A stretch of 43,315 bases of DNA. It comes from Phyllobacteriaceae bacterium. Lineage in GTDB: Bacteria > Pseudomonadota > Alphaproteobacteria > Rhizobiales > Devosiaceae. The notes under the pieces were generated by a model, which worked only from the letters and a program-made list of their open reading frames with translations, had not been told where the DNA came from and made no database searches. This document shows, piece by piece, positions 19,027-27,362 of the stretch. Location of the stretch: NCBI GenBank assembly GCA_012799265.1, contig JAAZLP010000073.1, positions 1 to 43,315 of the forward strand. Reading direction: 5' to 3'. Numbering within the stretch: the stretch's first letter is position 1; each line of letters begins with the position of its first letter. The translations under genes were made by a program, and so were the position numbers.

Positions 19027-19596
19027 ATGGTCAAGGTCATCGCCTCGTCCCTGCGCAAAGGCAATGTCGTCGAACAGGACGGCAACCTGCACGTTATCCT
19101 CACCGCTGAAAACGTTCACCCGGGCAAGGGCAACTCGGTGACCAACGTCACCATGCGCCGCATCTCCGATGGCGTGAAGGTCATCGGCCGCTGGCGTACC
19201 GTGGAAATGGTCGAAAAGGCCGATGTTGATGATCGTGAATACGATTACCTCTACTCGGACGGCGAAGGCCACCATTTCATGGAGCCGGAAAGCTACGAGC
19301 AGATCACCGTTTCCGATGACATCATTGGCGACCAGAAGGCCTACCTCACCGATGGCATGAAGGTTCACCTGATGACGCATGAAGGCATTGCGCTCTCGAT
19401 GGAACTGCCGCAGCGTATGACCTTCGAAATCGTCGAAACCGAACCGGTCGTGAAGGGCCAGACAGCTTCCTCGTCCTACAAGCCAGCTGTTCTCAACAAT
19501 GGCCTGCGCGTCATGGTCCCCCCGCACATCGACGCTGGCACCCGCATTGTCATCCTGACGGAAGACAATTCCTACGTAGAACGCGCCAAGGACTGA
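19027..19596 (+). CDS. efp: Elongation factor P
   Basis: A 189-residue EF-P with its three beta domains. The modification loop is HPGKGNSVT with Lys34, the residue that receives beta-lysine from EpmA. The C-terminal signature TGASYK-like element is seen as QTASSSYKPAVLNNGLRVMVP, ending in the OB domain. EF-P binds the ribosome E-site and rescues stalling at polyproline stretches. I start it at ATG 19027 because AAGGA lies 5 bases upstream and the product then aligns with the family start; an in-frame start six codons earlier is unlikely. The neighbouring divergent epmA-epmB supplies its modification enzymes. A strong terminator follows. Confidence 0.98.
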   Translation: MVKVIASSLRKGNVVEQDGNLHVILTAENVHPGKGNSVTNVTMRRISDGVKVIGRWRTVEMVEKADVDDREYDYLYSDGEGHHFMEPESYEQITVSDDIIGDQKAYLTDGMKVHLMTHEGIALSMELPQRMTFEIVETEPVVKGQTASSSYKPAVLNNGLRVMVPPHIDAGTRIVILTEDNSYVERAKD

Positions 19597-19628
19597 TCTC
19601 AGAGTCAATTTTTGCAATACCAAAAAGT

Positions 19629-19652
19629 AACGGGCCCTCGCGGGCCCGTTTT
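19629..19652. terminator. Intrinsic terminator after efp
   Basis: A 9-bp perfect stem, AACGGGCCC / GGGCCCGTT, with a TCGC loop is followed by TTCGTT. On the other strand the stem is followed by ACTTTTTGG, so it can also end transcription of the convergent DUF2934 gene. Confidence 0.88.
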
Positions 19653-19657
19653 CGTTG

Positions 19658-19879
19658 TCAGTCCTCGTCCAGCGCGCGACCGGCATCTTGCCAGAATTTC
19701 TCTGCTCGTCCGGCTGGCGCACCTTCCGCCAGCCACCGATCATAGGCCATTTCGCGCTGCAATGCCTCTTTGGCTCTAAGCCAATATTCATTGGCGCGGC
19801 CCTCCGGGCGACCATCTTGCTCCCAGAAGAAATAGGCGGTCTGGCGCAACCGCTCGGCAATGGCCTTGTTTTTCTGCAT
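19658..19879 (-). CDS. Small DUF2934 protein, two tandem units
   Basis: A 73-residue hydrophilic protein made of two DUF2934-like units: RLRQTAYFFWEQDGRPEGRA with NEYWLRAKEA (residues about 10-40), then a second, shorter AYDRWLAEGAPAGRAEKFW (residues about 45-63). The repeated pattern is x-W/Y-x(3-4)-G-x-P-x-G-R-A-x(3)-W. The family is frequent in Rhizobiales; its function is unknown to me, though such genes often sit near stress genes. Here it is next to a YciF-type ferritin-like gene on the same strand, 26 bases downstream of it. The ATG at 19879 begins the conserved part closely, so the start is likely right. Confidence 0.8.
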   Translation of the reverse strand: MQKNKAIAERLRQTAYFFWEQDGRPEGRANEYWLRAKEALQREMAYDRWLAEGAPAGRAEKFWQDAGRALDED

Positions 19880-19905
19880 GGCGCACCGACCGATTGATGA
19901 AGGGA

Positions 19906-20394
19906 TCAGGCAGCCTTGAGATTGACGGAAGCCTCAGCCAGCGAGCTGAGTTTTTCGTCGGTTGCCTTCTCTTCATCCAGCGTTGCAAGGAAGAGATTTA
20001 GCGCCTCCTTGTGACCCAGCTGCTTTGCCCAGGTCGCCAGGGTGCCGTAACGAGCGATCTCGTAATGCTCGACGGCCTGCGCTGCTGACACGAGACCGGC
20101 ATCAAGAGCCTGGGTGCCCTTGTACTCCTCCATGATCTCCTTGCCTTCCTCGATGATCCCAAGGATGGCGTCGCACGTCTTGCCGCGTGGCGCCTTGCCG
20201 AGTAGCTCGAACACCTGTTCCAGACGCTCGATCTGGGCTTCAGTTTCCGCAGCATGCTGTTCAAAGCCCGCCTTCAAATCCGGCAATACTGCCGCCTTGG
20301 CCATTTTTGGCAGAGCTTTGAGGATCAGCTTTTCAGCGTAATAGATATCCTTGAGCGTATCGAGGAAAAGGTCGTCCAGTTGCTTTTCAGCCAT
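19906..20394 (-). CDS. Ferritin-like YciF/YciE-family protein (DUF892)
   Basis: A 162-residue all-helical protein of the DUF892 ferritin-like family. It begins MAEKQLDDLFLDTLKDIYYA, with EKLILKALPKMAKAA in helix 1, QHAAETEAQIERLEQVFELL in helix 2 and AAQAVEHYEIARYGTL in helix 3. These hold the Glu/His residues of a probable di-iron or di-metal site. YciF-type proteins are cytosolic and induced by osmotic or oxidative stress; the biochemical role is not settled. Start ATG 20394 is preferred to one 13 codons upstream because GGAG precedes it by 8 bases and the shorter product matches the usual length. It is likely co-transcribed with the small DUF2934 gene. Confidence 0.9.
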   Translation of the reverse strand: MAEKQLDDLFLDTLKDIYYAEKLILKALPKMAKAAVLPDLKAGFEQHAAETEAQIERLEQVFELLGKAPRGKTCDAILGIIEEGKEIMEEYKGTQALDAGLVSAAQAVEHYEIARYGTLATWAKQLGHKEALNLFLATLDEEKATDEKLSSLAEASVNLKAA

Positions 20395-20484
20395 TTGTCT
20401 CGCTCCATGAATGGTGTGACGCTGGCCTAGCAACGATAAGGGGGCGACGAAGTTCCGCGTCTAACCGATGGGTCCGACGGGAGC

Positions 20485-21453
20485 CTAGAAGAAGCGTTCT
20501 GTAAGCCAACGCATCTGCTCGCGTTCCTGAAATGGACCGCCACCTTCGTGGTTGTTGAACTCGTACTCGATGATGGTCTTGTCCGCTCCCGCAAAGGCTC
20601 TATAGGCCCCATAGACTGTAGATGGCGGGCAGATATCGTCCATCATCGCCACTGAGAATAGAGCTGCCGCCTTGCTGTGGCGCGCAAAGGAGACGCCATC
20701 AAAAAAGCTCAGCGTCTCGAAGACAGCTTCTTTCTTCTCACGATGCTGGGCAAGAAAGCGCACGATCTCGAGATATGGGTCGCGCCCGGCGACCCGCACC
20801 GCCCGCGGGAAGTCGCAGAGGAACGGCACGTCGGGCATCACAGCCTTGATGCGATGATCAATGCCCGCCACTGCCAGCGAAATACCGCCGCCCTGACTAC
20901 CCCCGCAGACAGCGACACGCTCCGGATCGACGAATTCCTGACCAATCAGCGCATCGACGGCACGGACACCATCGGTGAAGACGCGGCGGTAGTAGTAGTC
21001 GTTCTTGTCCAACACGCCCTTCGTCATCACACCAGGAATTTGCCCCGTGCTGCCAACTGGATCAGGGGTCGCACCCGTGCTCCAGACACTGCCCTGCCCT
21101 CGAGTATCCATGCGGAAATAGGCATATCCCGACGCGGCCCAGTGCAACCCTTCATGTGGGAAGCCGCGCCCGCCGCCATAGCCGACATACTGTACAACAA
21201 GCGGCAATCGGCCTTCACGATGCGTCGGCATCACAAGCCAGCCTTTGACCGGATGACCGCCGAACCCGGGGAATGTGACGTCGAATGCCTCGACCAGCGT
21301 CAGGGTCGTATCCGCCGGCTTAATGGAAACCTCTCCCCCCACCGCGCGCGCTTCGGCGATAGTCGCCTCCCAGAAGGCGGTGAAATCGGGTGGGGGAACA
21401 ACCGCGCTTTCGTACGCATCGATGGCTGGATGGGTCAGATCGGGAAATGGCAT
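20485..21453 (-). CDS. Acetyl xylan esterase / cephalosporin-C deacetylase family (CE7)
   Basis: A 322-residue alpha/beta hydrolase of carbohydrate esterase family 7, the usual length. It has the conserved GQGSVWSTG-type RGQ motif (RGQGSVWSTG), the nucleophile elbow GGSQGG near residue 185, the catalytic aspartate in MDDICPPSTVYGAY and the catalytic histidine in FNNHEGGG near the end. No signal peptide is seen, so it probably deacetylates short imported xylo- or other oligosaccharides in the cytosol. ATG 21453 is fixed by AGGAGG 8 bases upstream; an earlier in-frame start would add 25 unrelated residues. It is the last gene of the minus-strand sugar block, about 80 bases after the HNH-like gene. 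Confidence 0.92.
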   Translation of the reverse strand: MPFPDLTHPAIDAYESAVVPPPDFTAFWEATIAEARAVGGEVSIKPADTTLTLVEAFDVTFPGFGGHPVKGWLVMPTHREGRLPLVVQYVGYGGGRGFPHEGLHWAASGYAYFRMDTRGQGSVWSTGATPDPVGSTGQIPGVMTKGVLDKNDYYYRRVFTDGVRAVDALIGQEFVDPERVAVCGGSQGGGISLAVAGIDHRIKAVMPDVPFLCDFPRAVRVAGRDPYLEIVRFLAQHREKKEAVFETLSFFDGVSFARHSKAAALFSVAMMDDICPPSTVYGAYRAFAGADKTIIEYEFNNHEGGGPFQEREQMRWLTERFF

Positions 21454-21533
21454 CGTTTCGGCCTCCTGAATTCTCCCCAATTTGCACCCGCACGACAGGA
21501 AGAGGCCATCATTCCGGCCGTTTTGCACAGGTC

Positions 21534-21935
21534 TTAGATGGGGTTGATTTCCCGATGAAACTGGAGTGCGGCGCGGGCTGGCCAGAACGCCTTGTCAGAA
21601 GGCAGGTGCAAGCGCGGCCCAACCTCGCCGGTCTGAACCACAACAGGGCAGTAATCGTCATTGATGACCACCAGGCCCCGATAGAGAAGTCTGGCCGCAG
21701 CATGCTCAACGACGATAGCGTTGTGAAATGACAGCAGCCCGCCAACGCCCAAAGGCTCGAATAGAAAGACTTCCAGAGCTGGATCGAGAAGATCGTCCCC
21801 GGGTGGAAATCGCCTGGCGGCAATCGCGCAACGCCAGTCATAAAGCTCAAACATCAGGCGCGTGAAGGCAGCAGCATCATCATCCAGCTGGAATCCACTC
21901 TGGAAACCCTCGCCAAAGCCTTGATCGTCCCCCAT
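21534..21935 (-). CDS. HNH-endonuclease-like protein with degenerate active site
   Basis: A 133-residue protein whose pattern resembles the HNH domain found at the C-terminus of many proteobacterial restriction-like proteins: FELYDWRCAIAARRF, then LEVFLFEPLGVGG, HNAIVVEHAAARLLYRGLV, a DDY strand and the ending LHLPSDKAFWPARAALQFHRE. In active relatives the second segment reads like AAHIRP and the third like NGLALxxxxHWxFDRGL. Here the metal-binding AAH has become VFL, so nuclease activity is doubtful. The start is uncertain: ATG 21935 has no clear ribosome site. It lies 43 bases after gntR and before the esterase on the same strand. Homology is from memory of the pattern and is moderately sure; it could instead be an unrelated small protein. 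Confidence 0.5.
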   Translation of the reverse strand: MGDDQGFGEGFQSGFQLDDDAAAFTRLMFELYDWRCAIAARRFPPGDDLLDPALEVFLFEPLGVGGLLSFHNAIVVEHAAARLLYRGLVVINDDYCPVVVQTGEVGPRLHLPSDKAFWPARAALQFHREINPI

Positions 21936-21977
21936 TGGGGGAGGTTCGTACGTAGAAGTCCCGCGGTCAAGCTGGCG

Positions 21978-22706
21978 CTAGAAGATCTGGCCGCGATCCA
22001 GACCCCGGCAAGCTTCCATTAGGGCCACCGACTTTTCTGGATAGCCGCCCTCTAGCGCTGACGTGAGCTGGTTATAGAGCTCGGCCGAACGGCGCCTGTA
22101 CTCGGCCCCTTCCAGACTGGCATCGCGCGTGAGAGCCAGGGCCAAAGTCAATTCCTCAACCCCAAGGACGGATCGCAGCAGCATGTCCTGTCCCGCATCG
22201 GCAATGACCATGTGAACTTCGAGGCAGGCCAGACCGAACTGCTCCAGACTGTCGCCGGCATTTCCCATCTGGTGGCACCAATATTTGAGCAGACGGACAT
22301 GCTCGGCTGTTCTGCTGAGCGCGGCCTGCTCCACCAGGGGCGGCTCCATGAGTGCGCGCACACGGAAGAGGCTTTCATAAAATGCCGGATCCGGCGGTGC
22401 CTCGAAATGCCAGGCCAGCAGCTGCGGATCAAAGAAGTTCCAGCGATTTCGCGGTGATACCCTTGTGCCGACCTTGGGTCTGGCTTCCACCAGGCCCTTC
22501 GCTTCGAGTGTCTTGAGCGCCTCCCGGAGCACCGTGCGGGAAACGCCATACTGCTCCATCATCACCGTATCGCTGGCGAGAACAGAGCCGATGGGAAACC
22601 GACCCGAAACGATGGCCGTGCCGATCTCATTGATAACAAAGTTATGGAAATTGCGCGCGGCACGCCGTCCGGACAGTGTGCGGATAAGACTGCCGGTTTC
22701 GATCAT
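21978..22706 (-). CDS. GntR-family regulator, FadR/FCD subfamily
   Basis: A 242-residue transcription factor. The N-terminal winged helix-turn-helix (MMEQYGVSRTVLREALKTLE, about residues 48-68, with the wing GLVEARPKVGTRV) is followed by an all-helical FCD effector domain (about residues 95-235), where LFRVRALMEPPLVEQAA is typical. FCD domains commonly bind sugar acids or other small carboxylates through a metal site. The gene follows the two sugar permease genes with a 57-base gap on the same strand, so it is a good candidate to control the ytf-like importer and the genes downstream. No clear operator of the usual TnGTnnnACnA form stood out by eye. Confidence 0.92.
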   Translation of the reverse strand: MIETGSLIRTLSGRRAARNFHNFVINEIGTAIVSGRFPIGSVLASDTVMMEQYGVSRTVLREALKTLEAKGLVEARPKVGTRVSPRNRWNFFDPQLLAWHFEAPPDPAFYESLFRVRALMEPPLVEQAALSRTAEHVRLLKYWCHQMGNAGDSLEQFGLACLEVHMVIADAGQDMLLRSVLGVEELTLALALTRDASLEGAEYRRRSAELYNQLTSALEGGYPEKSVALMEACRGLDRGQIF

Positions 22707-22763
22707 CTACGCCCTTCTCAAGCGATGTCGGCGCCCACGCGCCGAACCCGCTTCCGCAATCCT

Positions 22764-23732
22764 TTACGATGACTTCTCGCCCGGTGTCGAGGCGGCGAAA
22801 ATCAGCCTTTGCAACACGATAAACAGGAACAGTAGTGCCCCAATGACGATCTTTGTCCACCAGCTGGAGAGCGAGCCATCGAAGATGATGTAGGTCTGAA
22901 CGAGACCCAGCAGCATGACGCCGATGAACGTGCCGAGGACAAATCCATAGCCACCTGTCAGCAGCGTTCCGCCAATGACCACAGCGCTGATGGCGTCGAG
23001 TTCTACGCCCACTGCCGCGAGTGGGTAACCCGCAGACGTGTAGAGCGAGAACACGATGCCCGATAAGGCGGCGAGCATTGAGGACAGCATGTAGACGCCG
23101 ATCGTCGTGCGCGCGACGGGCACGCCCATCAAAGACGCGGACGTCGGATTACCGCCCAATGCGTAGACGTAGGATCCGAACTTGGTTCGGTGGGCAACGA
23201 GCGCGCCGATGATGAACACGGCGACCATCAGAAGGCCGATAAAGCTGAGACGCCCACCTCCGGGTAACCGGATCATCATCTCAGAGATCCACTTGTAGAA
23301 CTCGTGGTTTACCGGCACTGAATCCTGCGTGATGACCGAGGCCCCGCCTCTGGCCAAGAACATGCCCGCCAGCGTGACAATGAAAGCCGGCACCTGCAGG
23401 TAGTGGATGGCCATGCCCATTGCGCCACCAAAAAGGGCTGCGATGGCCAAAGCCATGGCGAAGGCAGTCAGCGGATGCCAGCCAGCCCAACTGATCAGGA
23501 CCGCGATAAGGACGCCGGTAAAGCCGATGACCGCCCCGACGGAGAGATCAATACCGCCAGAAAGGATGACAAAGGTCATGCCAACGGCAGTTATCCCAAG
23601 GAAGGCATTGTCCGTAAGAAAGTTCCCCAGGACGCGCGTCGAGAACATCGAGGGGAATTGCATGACGGCGAGCGCATAGGCGATTGCAAAGATGATCGCG
23701 GTGGCGACCAGCGGACGAAGCGAACGGCTCAT
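22764..23732 (-). CDS. yjfF: Sugar ABC transporter permease, YjfF-like
   Basis: A 322-residue inner-membrane permease of the BPD_transp_2 (ribose/galactose) family with about ten hydrophobic helices. The conserved loop TFVILSGGIDLSVGAVIGFTG near residue 55 and AVVIGGTLLTGGYGFVLGT near residue 245 are the family signatures. In E. coli, YtfT and YjfF form the channel of the galactofuranose importer with YtfR and YtfQ. Here this is the second of two permeases; its ATG overlaps the stop of the first (ATGA), matching the ytfQRT-yjfF order. The substrate is inferred from the binding protein. Confidence 0.92.
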   Translation of the reverse strand: MSRSLRPLVATAIIFAIAYALAVMQFPSMFSTRVLGNFLTDNAFLGITAVGMTFVILSGGIDLSVGAVIGFTGVLIAVLISWAGWHPLTAFAMALAIAALFGGAMGMAIHYLQVPAFIVTLAGMFLARGGASVITQDSVPVNHEFYKWISEMMIRLPGGGRLSFIGLLMVAVFIIGALVAHRTKFGSYVYALGGNPTSASLMGVPVARTTIGVYMLSSMLAALSGIVFSLYTSAGYPLAAVGVELDAISAVVIGGTLLTGGYGFVLGTFIGVMLLGLVQTYIIFDGSLSSWWTKIVIGALLFLFIVLQRLIFAASTPGEKSS

Positions 23733-24727
23733 TTGCTGCCCTCCCGGGTCATCAGGCGTGTCGGAACAAGCCGCGAAGCCATGGGCGATTGAATGATGAG
23801 CACCAGGAAAATGAGCGCCGCCTTGACGATGAGGTTGAACTCGGGCGGAAAGCCGGAGACCAGAATCCCGGTGTTCATCGCCTGAATGATGATGGCGCCG
23901 ACCACTGCCAGAGGTACTGAGAAGCGACCGCCAAGGAGTGAGGTTCCGCCAATCACCACGGCGAGGATGGCGTCGAGCTCAAGCCACAAACCGGCATTAT
24001 TTGCGTCGGCCCCGCGAATGTCCCCGGCAACGATGATGCCGGCGATCGCGGCGCAGAGACCCGAAAGCCCATAGACTAGGAAAAGCAACATGCGGCTCCT
24101 GATGCCCGCCAGGCTTGCAGCGGCGCGATTTACGCCGACCGCCTCGATGAAAAGCCCGAGTGCCGTCCGACGCACAAGCAAGGTCACCAATATGAGAAGG
24201 CAGATAGCGATGACGGCTGCCATCGGCAGACCGAGAAACGAGCCGGTGCCGATAAAGATAAGCAAGGGATCATTGAAGGTGACGATGAAGCCTTCAGTGA
24301 TGAGCTGCGCAATTCCGCGCCCGGCAACCATCAGAACCAGGGTGGCAACGATGGGCTGGATATCGAGGACAGCGACGAGGAACCCGTTCCAAAGGCCGCA
24401 GAGCAGACCGACCGTGAGGGCCGCAGCCACCGCGACAGGCGCAGGATAACCGGCCACCACCATTGTCGCAGCGACTGCACCCGCCATTGCCATGACAGCG
24501 CCGACCGAAAGGTCGACACCCTTGGTCGCAATGACCCCAACCATGCCGATCGCCAGAATGGCCACCGGTGCCCCACGGTTGAGCACGTCGATCACGCTGC
24601 CGAACAGCCGCCCGTCCTGCCAGGTGATGCGGAAGAAGTTAGGGAACAAGAGCCAGTTGATGAGAAGAACACCAACCAGGGCGATCACCTGTGGGCTGGC
24701 GAGCGCCGAAAGAAAACGCCGCATCAT
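23729..24727 (-). CDS. ytfT: Sugar ABC transporter permease, YtfT-like
   Basis: A 332-residue membrane permease of the same family as its neighbour but diverged from it. It shows around ten hydrophobic segments, the loop VGVIATKGVDLSVGAVMAMA near residue 65 and ELDAILAVVIGGTSLLGGRF near residue 250. It pairs with the YjfF-like protein to form a heterodimeric channel. The start codon overlaps the last codon of ytfR and its own stop overlaps the next start, so ytfR-ytfT-yjfF are translationally coupled. The second residue is also methionine, so the exact start may shift by one codon. Confidence 0.92.
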   Translation of the reverse strand: MMRRFLSALASPQVIALVGVLLINWLLFPNFFRITWQDGRLFGSVIDVLNRGAPVAILAIGMVGVIATKGVDLSVGAVMAMAGAVAATMVVAGYPAPVAVAAALTVGLLCGLWNGFLVAVLDIQPIVATLVLMVAGRGIAQLITEGFIVTFNDPLLIFIGTGSFLGLPMAAVIAICLLILVTLLVRRTALGLFIEAVGVNRAAASLAGIRSRMLLFLVYGLSGLCAAIAGIIVAGDIRGADANNAGLWLELDAILAVVIGGTSLLGGRFSVPLAVVGAIIIQAMNTGILVSGFPPEFNLIVKAALIFLVLIIQSPMASRLVPTRLMTREGSK

Positions 24728-26238
24728 GCCGCCGGCTCCCGATGGTTGGCGATTGCCTGGACGATAACGCCGGGATTGATATTCTCGCCGTTGAGTTCGG
24801 CCACCATTTCCCGATCACGCATGACCACGATGCGGGAGGAATAGGCGACTACTTCGTCGAGCTCTGAAGAGATGACGACCAGAGCAAGCCCCTCGTCTCG
24901 AAGCCGGTTGATGGTCCGGACGATTTCAGCATGGGCGCCGACGTCAATGCCGCGGGTGGGCTCGTCGAGAATGAGGAAGTCTGGATCAGTGGCGAGCCAG
25001 CGCGAGAGGATGGCCTTTTGCTGATTGCCGCCGGAGAGAAGCTTGATGGGCATGTCGAGCGAGGCCGCGCGGATATCCATGGCCTCCCCGAACTTGCCCG
25101 CAATTTCCATCTGCTCATCGCGATTGAGCGCGCTGAACCAGCCAAGCTTTCCCTGCAGCGCGATGACGATGTTCTCGCGCACGGACAGGTCACCGAAAAT
25201 GCCCTCGGCCTTGCGGTCTTCAGGGCAGAAACCAAAACCATGCGCAATCGCGTCGGTGGGTCTGGCTATGCTGGCTGGCTTGCCTGCTACGGTGACGCTG
25301 CCTTCGTCAGCAGCATCCGCACCGAACATGATCCGCGCCATCTCCGTCCGGCCAGAGCCAAGAAGGCCTGCAACGCCGACCACCTCGCCCTTATGGATTG
25401 AAATGTTGAACGGATGAACGCTGCGCTTGCGGCCATAATTCTTGAATTCGACCAGCACATCGCCAAGGGGCCGTGCGTCCTCGACGGCGGTGGCGCCGGA
25501 GAATGCAACGTCTTTGCCGAGCATGAGACGAACGACGTCCGTGCGGGTCATGTCGTCGAGTGCGCGGGTTTCAATCAGCTTGCCGTTCCGCAGGATGGTA
25601 ACGCGGTCCGCAACAGCAAAAACCTGATCAAGAAAATGGGTGATGAAGACAATCGCGAGCCCCTGGCTTTTCAGGTCGCGGATGATTTCGAACAGGCGCT
25701 CAACTTCATTGCGATCGAGACTTGCCGTTGGCTCGTCGAGGATCAGCACCTTCCCGGAAAGTTCGACTGCTCTGGCAATGGCCACAATCTGCTGAACGGC
25801 AACGGAATGCGCCCCCAATTCGCTGGCCGGGTCGATGTCGAGGCCATAGCGTTTCAGGATGACCCGTGAGTCCTGCTCCATCTTGCGGCGATGAACGAGC
25901 CCAAACCGCGTCGGCTGATGGCCGAGGAAAAGGTTCTCTGCGACAGAGCGGTTCGGCAGGAGGTTGACCTCCTGATAGACCGTGCCGATGCCGTATTTCT
26001 GCGCTTGCTGGGGATTTTCAAGCGTGACAGGAACGCCTTCCGCAACCACCTGTCCCAATGTCGGCTGATAGGCGCCGGTGAGAATTTTGATCAGCGTGGA
26101 CTTGCCGGCGCCGTTCTCACCCAAAAGGGCATGAACTTCGCCCGGCCTCAGGCCAAAATCGACATTGTCGAGCGCGACATGCAGGCCAAAGACTTTGGTG
26201 ATCCCGCGCGCTTCAAGCGCATAGCCAGCCTCTGCCAT
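24724..26238 (-). CDS. ytfR: Sugar ABC transporter ATP-binding protein, YtfR-like
   Basis: A 504-residue duplicated ATPase of the MglA/RbsA/YtfR type. The N-terminal half has Walker A GENGAGKST near residue 40, Walker B VLILDEPTASLD and QIVAIARAVELSG in place of a classical LSGGQ. The C-terminal half has a degenerate Walker A (GLLGSGRTEM) but an intact signature LLSGGNQQKAILSRWL and FLILDEPTRGID. This asymmetry is normal for the family. It powers the YtfT/YjfF channel. The ATG has GGGGGAG 5-6 bases upstream. A REP-like hairpin lies between it and ytfQ. Confidence 0.95.
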   Translation of the reverse strand: MAEAGYALEARGITKVFGLHVALDNVDFGLRPGEVHALLGENGAGKSTLIKILTGAYQPTLGQVVAEGVPVTLENPQQAQKYGIGTVYQEVNLLPNRSVAENLFLGHQPTRFGLVHRRKMEQDSRVILKRYGLDIDPASELGAHSVAVQQIVAIARAVELSGKVLILDEPTASLDRNEVERLFEIIRDLKSQGLAIVFITHFLDQVFAVADRVTILRNGKLIETRALDDMTRTDVVRLMLGKDVAFSGATAVEDARPLGDVLVEFKNYGRKRSVHPFNISIHKGEVVGVAGLLGSGRTEMARIMFGADAADEGSVTVAGKPASIARPTDAIAHGFGFCPEDRKAEGIFGDLSVRENIVIALQGKLGWFSALNRDEQMEIAGKFGEAMDIRAASLDMPIKLLSGGNQQKAILSRWLATDPDFLILDEPTRGIDVGAHAEIVRTINRLRDEGLALVVISSELDEVVAYSSRIVVMRDREMVAELNGENINPGVIVQAIANHREPAA

Positions 26239-26282
26239 TGCTCTCCCCCCTCACCGGGCAGTCTATTCTCCGAACCGACGAA

Positions 26283-26309
26283 GTCACCCCGGCTTATCGC
26301 CGGGATGAC
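26283..26309. repeat. REP-like palindrome between ytfQ and ytfR
   Basis: An 11-bp inverted repeat, GTCACCCCGGC / GCCGGGATGAC, with one C-A mismatch and a 5-base loop. The form GTCATCCCGGC is common as a dispersed intergenic palindrome in alphaproteobacteria (from memory). Placed between the binding-protein gene and the ATPase gene, it can slow polymerase and protect the 3' end of ytfQ mRNA. I see only one copy in the window. Confidence 0.65.
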
Positions 26310-26334
26310 AACTTTTGGTCCGCCAGTTTTCGTC

Positions 26335-27306
26335 TTAGTAGCCGAGGCCCTTGCGGCGTTCATATTCACCGGCCGGATCATCCTCAGCCGTATAAAGCTT
26401 GGACTCGGTGATGATGAACTTCTCCGGCTCGGTGCCATTGGCCCAATATGCGCCCAGAGCATCGAAGGCCGGGCCAGCCATATTCGGCGTGAGCTCGACA
26501 GTAGCGTTTGCTTCGCCAGCAGCGATAGCGGTGAAGATATCAGGCACTGCGTCGATGGAGACGACGAGGATATCGGTGCCCGGCTTCAGGCCTGCATCCT
26601 TGATAGCCTGGATGGCGCCCACGGCCATGTCGTCATTGTGCGCGTAAACGGCACAGATGTCGGCACCGCCGTTTTCAGCCTTGATGAACCCTTCCATCAC
26701 TTCCTTGCCCTTCGAGCGGGTGAAGTCACCGGTCTGGCTGCGGATGATGGAGATGTTGTCGTGGCCTGCAATGGCCTCTTCAAAGCCCTGCTTGCGGCTG
26801 ATGGCAGGGCTGGAACCGACAGTACCCTGCAGTTCGACGACCTTGCACTCTTCCGTGCCTACAGTGTTGACGAGCCATTCACCGGCAACGCGGCCTTCGA
26901 GAACTTGGTCCGACATCACGGCGGTCATATAGAGGTCTTCGGATGCGTCGACGCCGCGATCGAGCAGCACGACAGGAATTTCGGCTTCCTTGGCTTCGGC
27001 CAGAACTTCGTCCCAGCCGGTAGCGACCACAGGGGCGACGAGGATGGCATCAACGCCCTGGGCGATGAAACCGCGAATGGCCTTGATCTGGTTTTCCTGC
27101 TTCTGCTGGGCGTCGGCGAACTTGAGATCAACGCCGCGGGCTTCAGCTTCCTGACGGGTGACCGAAGTCTCGGCAGCGCGCCAGCCGGATTCCGAACCGA
27201 TCTGCGAGAACCCGATGACCTTGCCAGAAATGTCCTGGGCAAAGGCAGCGGTAGACAAGGCAGTAGCGAGGCCTGCCGCCAGGGCAAGCTTGGTAACGAT
27301 GCTCAC
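26335..27306 (-). CDS. ytfQ: Periplasmic galactofuranose-type sugar-binding protein YtfQ
   Basis: A 323-residue periplasmic binding protein of type 1 (Peripla_BP_4). It aligns by eye over most of its length with E. coli YtfQ: GFSQIGSESGWRAAETSV near the start, QQKQENQIKAIRGFIAQGVD, APVVATGWDEVL, SQTGDFTRSKGKEVMEGFIK, YAHNDDMAVGAIQAIKDAGL and VELTPNMAGPAFDAL. A signal peptide (cleaved at about AFA-QD) directs it to the periplasm. The start is a GTG at 27306: GGGAGGA lies 7 bases upstream, and the in-frame ATG 47 codons further up would break the signal peptide. It is promoter-proximal in the importer operon. The substrate is likely a furanose sugar; galactofuranose is inferred from the E. coli homologue. 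Confidence 0.94.
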   Translation of the reverse strand: MSIVTKLALAAGLATALSTAAFAQDISGKVIGFSQIGSESGWRAAETSVTRQEAEARGVDLKFADAQQKQENQIKAIRGFIAQGVDAILVAPVVATGWDEVLAEAKEAEIPVVLLDRGVDASEDLYMTAVMSDQVLEGRVAGEWLVNTVGTEECKVVELQGTVGSSPAISRKQGFEEAIAGHDNISIIRSQTGDFTRSKGKEVMEGFIKAENGGADICAVYAHNDDMAVGAIQAIKDAGLKPGTDILVVSIDAVPDIFTAIAAGEANATVELTPNMAGPAFDALGAYWANGTEPEKFIITESKLYTAEDDPAGEYERRKGLGY

Positions 27307-27362
27307 GATGAAGTCCTCCCAAAAGCCGCCGGGCGTTTTCGCCTCCGACGGTACGAGGACGC

